The translations under genes and the position numbers were made by a program. Positions 17,180 through 27,295 of a DNA stretch of 58,774 nt are shown here, piece after piece (the stretch's first letter is position 1; each line of letters opens with the position of its first letter). The stretch is from contig PIVJ01000008.1 in the NCBI GenBank assembly GCA_003353955.1, positions 1 to 58,774 of the forward strand. The letters are read 5' to 3'. The notes under the pieces are model-generated. The model saw only the letters and a list, made by a program, of their open reading frames with translations, did no database searches and was not told the DNA's origin. The stretch is from Bacteroidota bacterium. Lineage in GTDB: Bacteria; Bacteroidota; Bacteroidia; Bacteroidales; GCA-2711565.

Positions 17180-17204
17180 GAGGGGGCAACAGTCCCCTCT
17201 TTTT
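17180..17204 (+). promoter_or_regulatory. Terminator-like hairpin in the rimP leader (possible attenuator)
   Basis: GAGGGG, an 8-base loop and CCCCTC form a strong stem immediately followed by TTTTT, only 8 bases before the rimP ATG. Its form is that of an intrinsic terminator placed inside the 5' leader rather than after a gene. As I recall, a similar hairpin precedes rimP in many Bacteroidota. A role in NusA-linked autoregulation is inference. Confidence 0.65.
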
Positions 17205-17212
17205 ATGGAAAA

Positions 17213-17665
17213 ATGATTGATAAGAAGCACATAGAAGAGATTGTACAGTCAAAACTAAAAGGAAATGATAAATTCTTAGTTGACGTAGCTGTTAGATCCG
17301 GTAATAAAATATCGGTAATACTTGATAGTGATACATCAATAAGTATTGATGATTGCATAAGTGTTAGTAGATACATCGAATCTCAATTTGATCGTGAAGT
17401 TGAAGATTTTGAGTTGAGTGTTTTATCATTTGGGCTTGATCAACCATTAATAATGATTCGTCAATACCTAAAATACCTGAATAAAGAAACTTCTATATTA
17501 AAAAAGAATGGTGAAAAACTTAAAGGCATACTATTAGAAGTTTCGAATCGTCAGATTAAAGTTAGAATACCGGCAAATAAAAAGAAAAAGACAGAAAACC
17601 AAGATGTTGACATTCTAATTGAAGATATTAAAGAAACTAAAGGAATAATTTTGTTTAAAAAGTAA
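17213..17665 (+). CDS. rimP: Ribosome maturation factor RimP
   Basis: RimP binds the small subunit and helps its assembly. The 150-residue protein starts MIDKKHIEEIVQSKLKGNDK; the open frame extends upstream through the tRNA, but that part is not coding. The typical N-terminal segment ending DDCISVSRYIESQFD and the C-terminal SH3-like barrel (KGILLEVSNRQIKVRIP, residues ~103-119) are present. It is the first gene of the rimP-nusA-infB operon, 17 bases ahead of nusA. Confidence 0.93.
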   Translation: MIDKKHIEEIVQSKLKGNDKFLVDVAVRSGNKISVILDSDTSISIDDCISVSRYIESQFDREVEDFELSVLSFGLDQPLIMIRQYLKYLNKETSILKKNGEKLKGILLEVSNRQIKVRIPANKKKKTENQDVDILIEDIKETKGIILFKK

Positions 17666-17682
17666 AGCAACAACCTAAAGCA

Positions 17683-18918
17683 ATGGAACACATTAACTTA
17701 GTCGAAACCTTTTCGGAATTCAAAGAATTTAAGAATATTGATCGCGAAACAATGATGCGGATCATTGAAGATATTTTCCGACATATGTTGACAAAACGAT
17801 TTGGTACAGATGAGAATTTTGATATTATTGTTAATATCGATAAAGGAGATTTAGAGATTTGGCGGAATCGCGAAATTGTTGATGACGGCGAGGTAGAAGA
17901 TGAGAACCTTCAAATTGGACTTTCAGAAGCCATAAAAATTGAACCGGATTTTGAAACTGGCGAAGAAGTTTCTGAAGAGATGAAACTTGGTGATTTTGGA
18001 AGACGAGAAATACTTACAATTCGTCAGAACCTGACATCAAAAATTCAGGAATACGAGAAAGACAACGTATTTAACATTTATAAAGATAAAATAGGCGAAA
18101 TTGTTAGCGGTGAAGTTTATCAGGTTTGGAAAAAAGAAATACTAATTTTAGATGATGACTTTATCGAACTTTTGTTACCAAAGTCTGAGCAAATTCCTTC
18201 TGATTTTTATCGTAAAGGTGATAACATAAGAGCCGTTGTTTCTAAAGTTGAAATAAGAAACAGCTCACCGATTATTATTCTTTCACGAACATCACCTATA
18301 TTACTTGAAAGACTATTTGAAGCGGAAGTACCTGAAGTTTACGATGGATTAATAACCATTAAAAATATTGTTAGAGTACCGGGAGAACGAGCAAAAATTT
18401 CAGTTGAGTCTTATGACGATCGGATTGATCCTGTTGGTGCATGCGTTGGCATGAAAGGCTCACGAATTCATGGAATAGTGAGAGAACTTAAAAATGAAAA
18501 TATTGACGTTATAAATTATACCGCAAATCCGAGTCTATATATTTCCAGGGCTTTGAGTCCAGCTAAAATTACATCTATAAAAATCGATGAAGATAATAAA
18601 CGGGCAGAAGTATTTATGAAGCCTGACCAAGTATCTTTAGCAATTGGTAAAGGTGGCTTTAATATTAAGTTGGCCGGGAAACTTACGGGATACGAAATTG
18701 ATGTTTACCGAGACACGGATTCAGGCAGTGAAGATGTGGATATTCAGGAATTTACTGACGAAATCGATCAGTGGATTATAGATGAATTAAAAACCATTGG
18801 GTGTGATACTGCTAAAAGTGTTTTAGAAATTTCTACTGAGGATCTGGTTTCTCGTACTGATCTTGAAATTGAAACAATCAATGAAGTGGTTCGAATTTTA
18901 AAAGCAGAGTTTGAATAA
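17683..18918 (+). CDS. nusA: Transcription termination/antitermination factor NusA
   Basis: NusA binds RNA polymerase and modulates pausing, termination and antitermination. The 411 residues contain the N-terminal polymerase-binding domain, an S1 domain (from about GEIVSGEVYQVWKKEILIL, residues ~130-200) and two KH domains. KH1 includes GACVGMKGSRIHGIVREL; KH2 includes SLAIGKGGFNIKLAGKLTG. An acidic C-terminal tail with a helix-hairpin-helix segment (TIGCDTAKSVLEISTEDLVS) follows. The order rimP-nusA-infB is conserved across bacteria. Confidence 0.97.
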   Translation: MEHINLVETFSEFKEFKNIDRETMMRIIEDIFRHMLTKRFGTDENFDIIVNIDKGDLEIWRNREIVDDGEVEDENLQIGLSEAIKIEPDFETGEEVSEEMKLGDFGRREILTIRQNLTSKIQEYEKDNVFNIYKDKIGEIVSGEVYQVWKKEILILDDDFIELLLPKSEQIPSDFYRKGDNIRAVVSKVEIRNSSPIIILSRTSPILLERLFEAEVPEVYDGLITIKNIVRVPGERAKISVESYDDRIDPVGACVGMKGSRIHGIVRELKNENIDVINYTANPSLYISRALSPAKITSIKIDEDNKRAEVFMKPDQVSLAIGKGGFNIKLAGKLTGYEIDVYRDTDSGSEDVDIQEFTDEIDQWIIDELKTIGCDTAKSVLEISTEDLVSRTDLEIETINEVVRILKAEFE

Positions 18919-18979
18919 AAATATTAAATTTAAACCCATTTAACTTTCTATGTCATCGAAATACAATTGATTAAGGATT

Positions 18980-21886
18980 ATGGAAGAGAGAACAAAAACA
19001 ACAAGATTAAGTAAGGCTGCCAGAGAGTTTAATGTGGGGTTATCAACCATAGTAGAGTTCTTATCGGAAAAAGGACATCATGTGGAAGAAAACCCAAACA
19101 CTAAGCTTTCATCCGACATCTATGATATCCTTGTACAAGAATTTCAATCAGAAAAGAATGTTAAAGCAGAATCCCAAAAAATAGGAATAGATTTCAATCA
19201 ACACGAAACAATATCCATCGAAGATCAAAAGCCTATTGAACCAAAAACTGTTGAAGAACCTGAATTTGATGAATTAATAATTAGCAACAACAGCATAATA
19301 TCAAAAGAAGATCTTGTTAAGGATATCCCAAAAAAAGAAATAATTGTTGAACCTGCGAAAGAAGAAGCGGCTAAAGAGCCTGAGCCTGAGAAAGAAAAAA
19401 TTATAGAAAAGGAAGAGGTTGAAACAACTATGACTGGAGATGAAGAAAAACAGTCAGGCAAACTAAAAGTTTTTGGAAAAATAGATTTAGATTCGATTAA
19501 CGCTAAAACCAAACCAAAAAAGAAAACCAAAGAAGAAAAAGCAACTGAAGCCGCTAAAAAAGCTGAAAAAAAGAAGGAGTTAACAAAGAAAACCCAGAAA
19601 GGAAAAGAGCCTGAAATAAAAGTAGATTCAGAAGAAGAGGTACCTAAAGTTGATAAACCCACAACCAAAGAAGTGGAGAAACCAACTGGAAAAAAGACAG
19701 AAACTGCTAAAAATAGTGCCTCCAAAGGTAATTTACTACCTACCGAATTTACTAAATTGAGCGGCCCGAAGATTCTGGATAAGATTACTCTCCCAGAAGC
19801 TAAAAAGCCTGTAGCTTCCTCAAAACAAGTGAAAGTTGAACAAAAGAAAAAGAGAAAAAGAATCACTCAACAACTTCAGGGTAAGAATAAAGAGAAAACT
19901 ACCAACCAGCAGAGGCAATTTAAGAATACTCCGAAAGGATCAAAAGGTAAGAGTTTTAAACCCACAGTAAAAGTAGAACCAACACAGGAAGAAATCGAAA
20001 AGCAAATCAAGGAAACCTTGGCTCGCTTAAGTTCCTCAGGAAAATCGAAATCTTCTAAGCACCGTAGACTAAAACGTGAGGCAGTAAGTCAAAACCTACA
20101 GGATCAGATTCAAAAGGAAGAGGAAGAAAAGAAAATTATTAAAGCAACGGAATTTGTGACTGCTAACGAATTAGCAACGATGATGGATGTTCAGGTAAAT
20201 GAAATTATTTCAACCTGTATGACGCTTGGGATTTTTGTTTCTATTAATCAGCGATTAGATGCCGAAACCTTATCATTGGTTGCTGAAGAATTTGGCTTTC
20301 AGGTTGAATTTGTAAGTGTTGATGTACAAGAAGCCATTCATGATGTTGAAGAAGAAGATAATGAAGCAAATTTATATGAGCGTGCACCAATCGTTACAGT
20401 TATGGGGCATGTCGATCATGGAAAAACTTTACTATTAGACAATATCCGGAAGGAAAATGTGATAGCAGGAGAGGCTGGTGGTATAACGCAGCACATTGGA
20501 GCTTATGAAGTTACACTCGCTAGTGGAAAGAATATAACATTTCTTGACACACCGGGTCACGAAGCTTTCACAGCGATGCGAGCCAGAGGTGCCAAGGTTA
20601 CTGATGTAGCCATTATAATTATTGCCGCTGACGATAATGTAATGCCTCAAACTAAAGAAGCTATAAATCATGCTAAGGCAGCGGGTGTACCTATCGTTTT
20701 TGCTATAAATAAAATTGATAAGGCCAATGCAAATATCGATAAGATTAAAGAAGAATTATCTCAAATTAATATTTTAGTTGAAGATTGGGGTGGTAAGTTT
20801 CAATGCCAAGAAATCTCAGCTAAAAAAGGGACAAATATAGGTAGCCTGCTTGATAAGGTCTTATTAGAAGCTGAGTTGCTTGAATTAAAAGGCAATCCTA
20901 ATCGATTAGCACTCGGAACTGTGATAGAATCTTCGCTCGACAAGGGACGTGGATATGTTGCTAAGCTACTCGTACAAAATGGAACCATCAAGATTGGCGA
21001 TTATGTTTTGGCTGGTGGAACATCCGGTAAGGTAAAGGCAATGTATAATGAAAGGAATCAATTAATAAAAGAAGCCGGACCCTCTACACCTGTCCTTTTA
21101 TTGGGCTTAAACGGTGCTCCACAAGCTGGTGATGGATTCAACATAATAAAGGATGAGAAAGAAGCAAAGGCTATTGCCAATAAACGTTTACAGCTCCAAC
21201 GCGAGCAAGGTATCCGAACGCAGAAACATATTACACTTGATGAAATAGGACGTCGCTTGGCAATTGGAGATTTTAAAGAATTAAATGTAATTGTTAAAGG
21301 TGATGTGGATGGCTCTGTGGAAGCCCTCTCCGATTCCTTAATAAAACTTGGAAATGAAGAAGTTCAGGTAAATGTTATTCATAAATCAGTTGGTGCAATT
21401 ACCGAAACCGATGTCATCTTAGCATCTGCTTCTGATGCAATAATTATTGGATTCCAGGTAAGGCCATCAATTGGGGCTCGGAAGCTAGCTGAATTAGAAC
21501 AAATCGACATCCGACTATATTCGATCATTTATCAAGCCATTGAAGAATTAAAATCTGCTATTGAAGGAATGCTTTCTCCGGATATTGAAGAAAAAATTGT
21601 TTGTAATATTGAGATCAGAGAAGTATTTAAGGTTTCGAAAGCTGGAACTATCGCAGGTTGTATGGTATTGGATGGAAAAGTAGATCGAAATACACAGGTT
21701 CGGGTTATTCGAGATGGTATCGTTGTTTATACTGGTGGTCTGGGATCATTGAAACGATTTAAAGATGATGTTAAGGAAGTTCAGAGCGGTTATGAATGTG
21801 GGTTAAATATTGAGAATTTCAACGACATCAAAGTTGGTGATATCATCGAAGGATACGAGCAAATTGAAATAAAAAGGAAATTATAA
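18980..21886 (+). CDS. infB: Translation initiation factor IF-2
   Basis: IF-2 is the GTPase that brings initiator tRNA to the ribosome. The 968-residue protein has an IF2_N domain (SKAAREFNVGLSTIVEFLSE), a ~300-residue Lys/Glu-rich linker of low complexity and a second IF2_N domain near residue 390. The GTPase core follows with G1 GHVDHGKT at 476-483, G3 DTPGHEAF, G4 NKID and SAKKG, then domains II to IV. It follows nusA by 61 bases and ends at a bidirectional-looking terminator. Confidence 0.98.
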   Translation: MEERTKTTRLSKAAREFNVGLSTIVEFLSEKGHHVEENPNTKLSSDIYDILVQEFQSEKNVKAESQKIGIDFNQHETISIEDQKPIEPKTVEEPEFDELIISNNSIISKEDLVKDIPKKEIIVEPAKEEAAKEPEPEKEKIIEKEEVETTMTGDEEKQSGKLKVFGKIDLDSINAKTKPKKKTKEEKATEAAKKAEKKKELTKKTQKGKEPEIKVDSEEEVPKVDKPTTKEVEKPTGKKTETAKNSASKGNLLPTEFTKLSGPKILDKITLPEAKKPVASSKQVKVEQKKKRKRITQQLQGKNKEKTTNQQRQFKNTPKGSKGKSFKPTVKVEPTQEEIEKQIKETLARLSSSGKSKSSKHRRLKREAVSQNLQDQIQKEEEEKKIIKATEFVTANELATMMDVQVNEIISTCMTLGIFVSINQRLDAETLSLVAEEFGFQVEFVSVDVQEAIHDVEEEDNEANLYERAPIVTVMGHVDHGKTLLLDNIRKENVIAGEAGGITQHIGAYEVTLASGKNITFLDTPGHEAFTAMRARGAKVTDVAIIIIAADDNVMPQTKEAINHAKAAGVPIVFAINKIDKANANIDKIKEELSQINILVEDWGGKFQCQEISAKKGTNIGSLLDKVLLEAELLELKGNPNRLALGTVIESSLDKGRGYVAKLLVQNGTIKIGDYVLAGGTSGKVKAMYNERNQLIKEAGPSTPVLLLGLNGAPQAGDGFNIIKDEKEAKAIANKRLQLQREQGIRTQKHITLDEIGRRLAIGDFKELNVIVKGDVDGSVEALSDSLIKLGNEEVQVNVIHKSVGAITETDVILASASDAIIIGFQVRPSIGARKLAELEQIDIRLYSIIYQAIEELKSAIEGMLSPDIEEKIVCNIEIREVFKVSKAGTIAGCMVLDGKVDRNTQVRVIRDGIVVYTGGLGSLKRFKDDVKEVQSGYECGLNIENFNDIKVGDIIEGYEQIEIKRKL

Positions 21887-21906
21887 ATAGTATTCTTACA
21901 ACGCAG

Positions 21907-21944
21907 AAACAAACTCCTGCGGATTATTTTCGAGGAAGTTTGTT

Positions 21945-21946
<2 letters not shown>
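21907..21946. terminator. Hairpin terminator between convergent infB and purA
   Basis: AAACAAACTCCT and AGGAAGTTTGTTT pair with one bulge around a 14-base loop, followed by T residues on the plus strand. The 3' arm overlaps the purA stop codon, and the A-rich left arm could serve the minus strand too. Confidence 0.7.
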
Positions 21947-23240
<1,294 letters not shown>

Positions 23241-23254
23241 TCATCTTAAATTAA

Positions 23255-23296
23255 AATGGGTTTTATGTTTGCAATTTTACAAACATAAAACCCATT
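23255..23296. promoter_or_regulatory. Perfect 17-bp inverted repeat between fur and purA
   Basis: AATGGGTTTTATGTTTG, an 8-base loop and its exact complement make a 17-bp stem. It lies 53 bases after the fur-like stop and 20 before purA on the minus strand, followed there by a moderately T-rich segment (TTAATTT). It could be a terminator, an attenuator for purA or a repressor operator. Confidence 0.7.
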
Positions 23297-23349
23297 AAAA
23301 AATATTTTTTACTACTATTTATAAACAATGATATTTATTGAGATATTAA

Positions 23350-23805
23350 TTATTGCTCCTCATCATCATTACGCGTTCCATAAAAAGTAAGCGAATGGTG
23401 TGAAATATTAACATTTAATAATTTCTCAACAGATGATTGAACTTCTTGCAATCTTGGATCACAAAACTCCAACACTTTTCCACTATCGATACTAATAAAA
23501 TGATCGTGCTGCCTAAATTTAAATGAGCGTTCAAATTGAGCACAGTTGTTTCCAAATTGATGTTTTGTAACTAAATTACAATCCAGTAAAAGTTCAATCG
23601 TATTGTATAAAGTTGCCCTACTCACCCTGAACTTATTATTTTTCATTCTAATGTAAAGTGTCTCAATATCAAAGTGACCATCTGTTGCATATATTTCTTT
23701 TAAGATGGTGTATCTCTCGGGTGTTTTCCGATGATCTCTTTTCTCCAAATAATCAGTGAATATCTGTTTGACAGTTTCAGCCGTATTTTTAAAATTCTCG
23801 TTCAT
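23350..23805 (-). CDS. Fur family metal-dependent transcriptional regulator
   Basis: The 151-residue protein has the Fur winged helix ([20 protein letters not shown] then DIETLYIRM, with recognition helix [16 protein letters not shown]). The dimerisation domain includes [20 protein letters not shown], with His residues for metal binding. It lacks the C-terminal CxxC pair that holds structural zinc in many Fur proteins, and retains single cysteines. Whether it senses iron, zinc or peroxide cannot be read from sequence. It lies between relA/spoT and purA, all on the minus strand. Confidence 0.9.
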   Translation of the reverse strand: MNENFKNTAETVKQIFTDYLEKRDHRKTPERYTILKEIYATDGHFDIETLYIRMKNNKFRVSRATLYNTIELLLDCNLVTKHQFGNNCAQFERSFKFRQHDHFISIDSGKVLEFCDPRLQEVQSSVEKLLNVNISHHSLTFYGTRNDDEEQ

Positions 23806-23921
23806 TTGTATAGCATTTAATCAAGGCATAAAAGTACTGAAAATTTATTTATTACTATTTAGTATAAATAAGAATAATGGTATATTTTTCATATTTATCC
23901 CATATCTGGTAATTTACACAG

Positions 23922-26165
23922 CTAACTTACCTCGGGAAAACGATCTACTCTACTAATTCTTTTAATCTCTTTTATCTTTTTCAATTCAACAATTAAATCA
24001 TTCAAGTTCTTTAAATCATTAACATAAACAGTAATCATTGCATTGGTGATACCTTCAAATGTTTCTAAACGAAATGACCTGATACTTAGGCTATAATCGT
24101 TAGATATGACGGAAGTGATATGATTAATTAGCCCGATACTGTCAACACTGGTGATTTTGAGTCCGGCCAAAAATGATATAGATTCCCTTTTGTCCCATTT
24201 GGCCTTTACAATTCTATTGCCATGCTTCGACATATCTTGAATAGCTGTTGGACAATGTGTTCTGTGTATTTTAATCACCTCATCTTCAGAAATCAGACCA
24301 ATTACATCATCACCTGGGATGGGGTTACAACAAGATAAAATCGTATAATTTAAATCACTCATCGAGCCTTCCAGAAGTAATGACTCCGGTTTATTGCGTA
24401 TACTTTCTCTTATTTTTCTTGAAAAGGTATTCGGCTCCAGGTTTTTCGATTTGATAAAAGGAATACTAATATACTTCTTCCACCCCGGTTTATCGTTATC
24501 CAAAAATGAATTTTTTACGTCTTTTAATCCGACCCTGTCAGTTGACACAAAATAGAATAAATCGATCACACTGGGAAACCCGATTTTTTCCTGAAGAATA
24601 CCGATATTATGAGGAGTGAACTTGATATTTAATTGCTCAAAATAATTTTTCAACTTCTCGGTCCCTTTTTCCTTCTGCATTTTTCTCTCGTCTCTAATGG
24701 CATTTTTAATTCGTGATTTTGCTCTGGATGTAACCACCAATCTTAACCATGACTCTTTCGGCTTTTGTTTTTTTGAGGTAATGATTTGAATCTGATCACC
24801 ATTCTTTAGTCTATAATTAAGGGGTACCAGTTTATGATTTATTTTAGCTCCAATACTTGTATCTCCTACCTGCGTGTGAATGTTATAAGCAAAATCAAGT
24901 ACAGTAGATCCAAAAGGCAGTGACTTTAGTTCTCCTTGTGGTGTAAAAACGGAAACTTCATCCGAAAACAAATTCATTTTAAAATCGCTCAAAAAGTCAA
25001 AGGTATTTTCATCATTGCTCTTCAATAATTCTCTGATTTTTTTAAGCCATTCATCCAATCCTTCATCAATATTATCTGATGATTTATACTTCCAGTGAGC
25101 GGCATAGCCTTTCATTCCGATCTCATTCATTCTGATGGTCTGAATTTGTGTGTCAACCCATTTCCCTGTATGGCTCATCACCGTTATATGCAAAGCCTTG
25201 TATCCGTTCGCTTTTGGTATGGAAATTCGGTCTCGTAATCGATCCATCTTTGGACGATAATAGTCCGTTAAAATCGAGTAAACTTTCCAACAATCAATTT
25301 TCTCTTGATTATGGGGTGCATCCACAATTATTTTTACTGAAAACGAGTCATATACTTCTTCAAAAGGAATTTCATTTGCCTTCATTCTTTCCCAAATTGA
25401 ACTAATGGATTTTTCCCTGGCGAAGATCTGATATTTAATTGATTGGTCGTCCAACGCTTTTTTTAATGGGCTAATAAATTTTCTGATAAATTTAGTTCGC
25501 TCCGTTTTTGTATCGGCGAGTTTTGTAGAAATGGCGGAGTATATGTCGGGCTCAATATATTTTAATGCTAGATCTTCCAGTTCGCTTTTGATAGAATACA
25601 ATCCCAATCTATGTGCCAACGGTGCATATAAATATCTTGTTTCTGAAGAAAGTTTTAATTGCTTTTCTTTGGGCATTGAATCAAGTGTACGCATATTATG
25701 AAGCCGGTCAGCAAGTTTAATCAAGATGACCCGAACATCATCAGATAGCGTAAGTAACATTTTTTTAAAATTCTCAGCCTGAAGCGAAGATGTTTGGTGA
25801 TCGAAAATTTCTTCGATTTTTGTTAAACCATCAATTATTTTGGTAACCGTTGGTCCAAATAGTTTATTAATATCTTTGAGGGTATAGTCTGTATCTTCAA
25901 CCACATCATGAATTAATGCACAGATAATGGACGTAGTTCCCAATCCAATTTCTGCCGCAGCAATTCTTGCGACATCCAACGGATGATAAACATAAGGTTC
26001 ACCTGATCTTCTTCTGACATTTTTATGGGCCTCAACTGCCAGATTAAATGCTTTACGAACTTGTTTCTTATCTGCATAAGTTTTCCGTGTATACCAAACT
26101 CTTAGCAAATATCGATAACGCTTAACAATCTCTTTATTTTCCGAAACTTCATCGGGAATGTACAT
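23922..26165 (-). CDS. RelA/SpoT family (p)ppGpp synthetase/hydrolase
   Basis: This long RSH enzyme controls the stringent response. The ATG at 26163-26165 is preferred over an upstream TTG. Counting from that TTG, the hydrolase domain has YHPLDVARI and the intact His89-Asp90 in HDVVEDT. The synthetase domain has RLRD (312-315) and PKANGYKALH. TGS (SVFTPQGELKSLP), a zinc-finger/helical region and a C-terminal ACT domain (LAGLKITSVDSIGLINHITS) follow. The usual EVQIRT synthetase motif reads DTQIQT (Asp341), an atypical replacement of the catalytic Glu. Hydrolase activity looks secure; synthetase strength is uncertain. Confidence 0.94.
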   Translation of the reverse strand: MYIPDEVSENKEIVKRYRYLLRVWYTRKTYADKKQVRKAFNLAVEAHKNVRRRSGEPYVYHPLDVARIAAAEIGLGTTSIICALIHDVVEDTDYTLKDINKLFGPTVTKIIDGLTKIEEIFDHQTSSLQAENFKKMLLTLSDDVRVILIKLADRLHNMRTLDSMPKEKQLKLSSETRYLYAPLAHRLGLYSIKSELEDLALKYIEPDIYSAISTKLADTKTERTKFIRKFISPLKKALDDQSIKYQIFAREKSISSIWERMKANEIPFEEVYDSFSVKIIVDAPHNQEKIDCWKVYSILTDYYRPKMDRLRDRISIPKANGYKALHITVMSHTGKWVDTQIQTIRMNEIGMKGYAAHWKYKSSDNIDEGLDEWLKKIRELLKSNDENTFDFLSDFKMNLFSDEVSVFTPQGELKSLPFGSTVLDFAYNIHTQVGDTSIGAKINHKLVPLNYRLKNGDQIQIITSKKQKPKESWLRLVVTSRAKSRIKNAIRDERKMQKEKGTEKLKNYFEQLNIKFTPHNIGILQEKIGFPSVIDLFYFVSTDRVGLKDVKNSFLDNDKPGWKKYISIPFIKSKNLEPNTFSRKIRESIRNKPESLLLEGSMSDLNYTILSCCNPIPGDDVIGLISEDEVIKIHRTHCPTAIQDMSKHGNRIVKAKWDKRESISFLAGLKITSVDSIGLINHITSVISNDYSLSIRSFRLETFEGITNAMITVYVNDLKNLNDLIVELKKIKEIKRISRVDRFPEVS

Positions 26166-26290
26166 ACAAAGCAATCAATTTAATGTTAGTCAAACAAAAT
26201 TAAACAAATATGTCTGATTCAGAAATCTAATTAGTACTTAAAGTAAAATAGGCTTTGCTTTTGATTAATCGATTAATCAGTTTAATCAAT

Positions 26291-27295
26291 CTATGCATCA
26301 AACTCCATCAAGAAGCCTATCAAATCTACAACACGATTGGAGTAGCCCCATTCGTTATCGTACCAATTAAGGGTTTTAACAATCCGTTTACCCAACACAT
26401 GCGTATACTCAGGATCATAAATACTCGAATAAGAGTTGCCCACGATATCAGATGATACATACTTTTCTTCGGCATAAAGAAGAATATTCTTCATGCTTTT
26501 TGACCTTGATGCGATTCGAACTGCTGCATTAATATCTTCAACTGTTACGTCTTTCTCTACTTCTAAAACCAAATCAACTACTGATCCATCCGGAACAGGA
26601 ACACGAGAAGCCATGCCATCTAGTTTACCATTCAGCTCAGGAATTACTTTGCCTACTGCTTTAGCTGCGCCGGTTGTAGTTAGTATAATGTTTTCTGCAG
26701 CTGCCCGGCCTCTTCTCCAATCAACATGAGGAACATCGGCTAATCGTTGATCGTTGGTATAGGCATGAGTTGTAGTCATAAGTCCTTCAACGATACCAAA
26801 GGAATCATTTATAACTTTCACCATCGGGGCCAAACAATTTGTGGTGCAACTTGCATTGGAAATAATTTTATGTTCAGGTTTTAATCCATCATCATTAACG
26901 CCAATTACAATGGTATAATCGATTTCATCCATAGCCGGAACGGTTAAAATCACTCGCTTAGCTCCGGCATTAAGGTGCATTTTTAATTGTTCTTTGGTTC
27001 TGAATATACCGGTTGCTTCAACTACAACATCAACGTCCAAATTACCCCAAGGTAATTTTGTTGGATCTTTAATGCTTAACATTTTCACTTTTTCGTGAGG
27101 TGTAATCAGGTAGTTATCCTTTAATGAAATATCCTGCCCAAATCCTTGCATTACCGTATCATATTTTAATAAATAAGCGAGCACTTCATTATCAAATAAA
27201 TCATTAACAGCAACAATTTCAACATCTTCACGGAAATTTAAAATTCTAAAAACCGAACGACCAATTCTTCCAAATCCATTTATCGCAACTTTCAT
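26291..27295 (-). CDS. gap: Glyceraldehyde-3-phosphate dehydrogenase, type I
   Basis: It oxidises glyceraldehyde-3-phosphate to 1,3-bisphosphoglycerate with NAD in glycolysis. The NAD loop INGFGRIGRSVFRIL is at residues 5-19, with Asp32 after the second strand suggesting NAD preference. The catalytic SNASCTTNC is at 146-154 (Cys150), with His177 in TTTHAYTND and the C-terminal WYDNEWGYS. All active-site elements are intact. It overlaps the upstream cysteine-less paralog by 4 bases, so the two are co-transcribed and perhaps translationally coupled. Confidence 0.98.
   Translation of the reverse strand: MKVAINGFGRIGRSVFRILNFREDVEIVAVNDLFDNEVLAYLLKYDTVMQGFGQDISLKDNYLITPHEKVKMLSIKDPTKLPWGNLDVDVVVEATGIFRTKEQLKMHLNAGAKRVILTVPAMDEIDYTIVIGVNDDGLKPEHKIISNASCTTNCLAPMVKVINDSFGIVEGLMTTTHAYTNDQRLADVPHVDWRRGRAAAENIILTTTGAAKAVGKVIPELNGKLDGMASRVPVPDGSVVDLVLEVEKDVTVEDINAAVRIASRSKSMKNILLYAEEKYVSSDIVGNSYSSIYDPEYTHVLGKRIVKTLNWYDNEWGYSNRVVDLIGFLMEFDA

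Noticed and set aside
16985-17212. Upstream extension of the rimP open frame
   Set aside because: It runs through the tRNA-Gln gene, a terminator and the promoter; rimP family members start at the ATG at 17213.
19225-19866. 213-codon open frame on the minus strand opposite infB
   Set aside because: It mirrors the Lys/Glu-rich low-complexity linker of infB and encodes a Ser/Phe-rich string with no domain.
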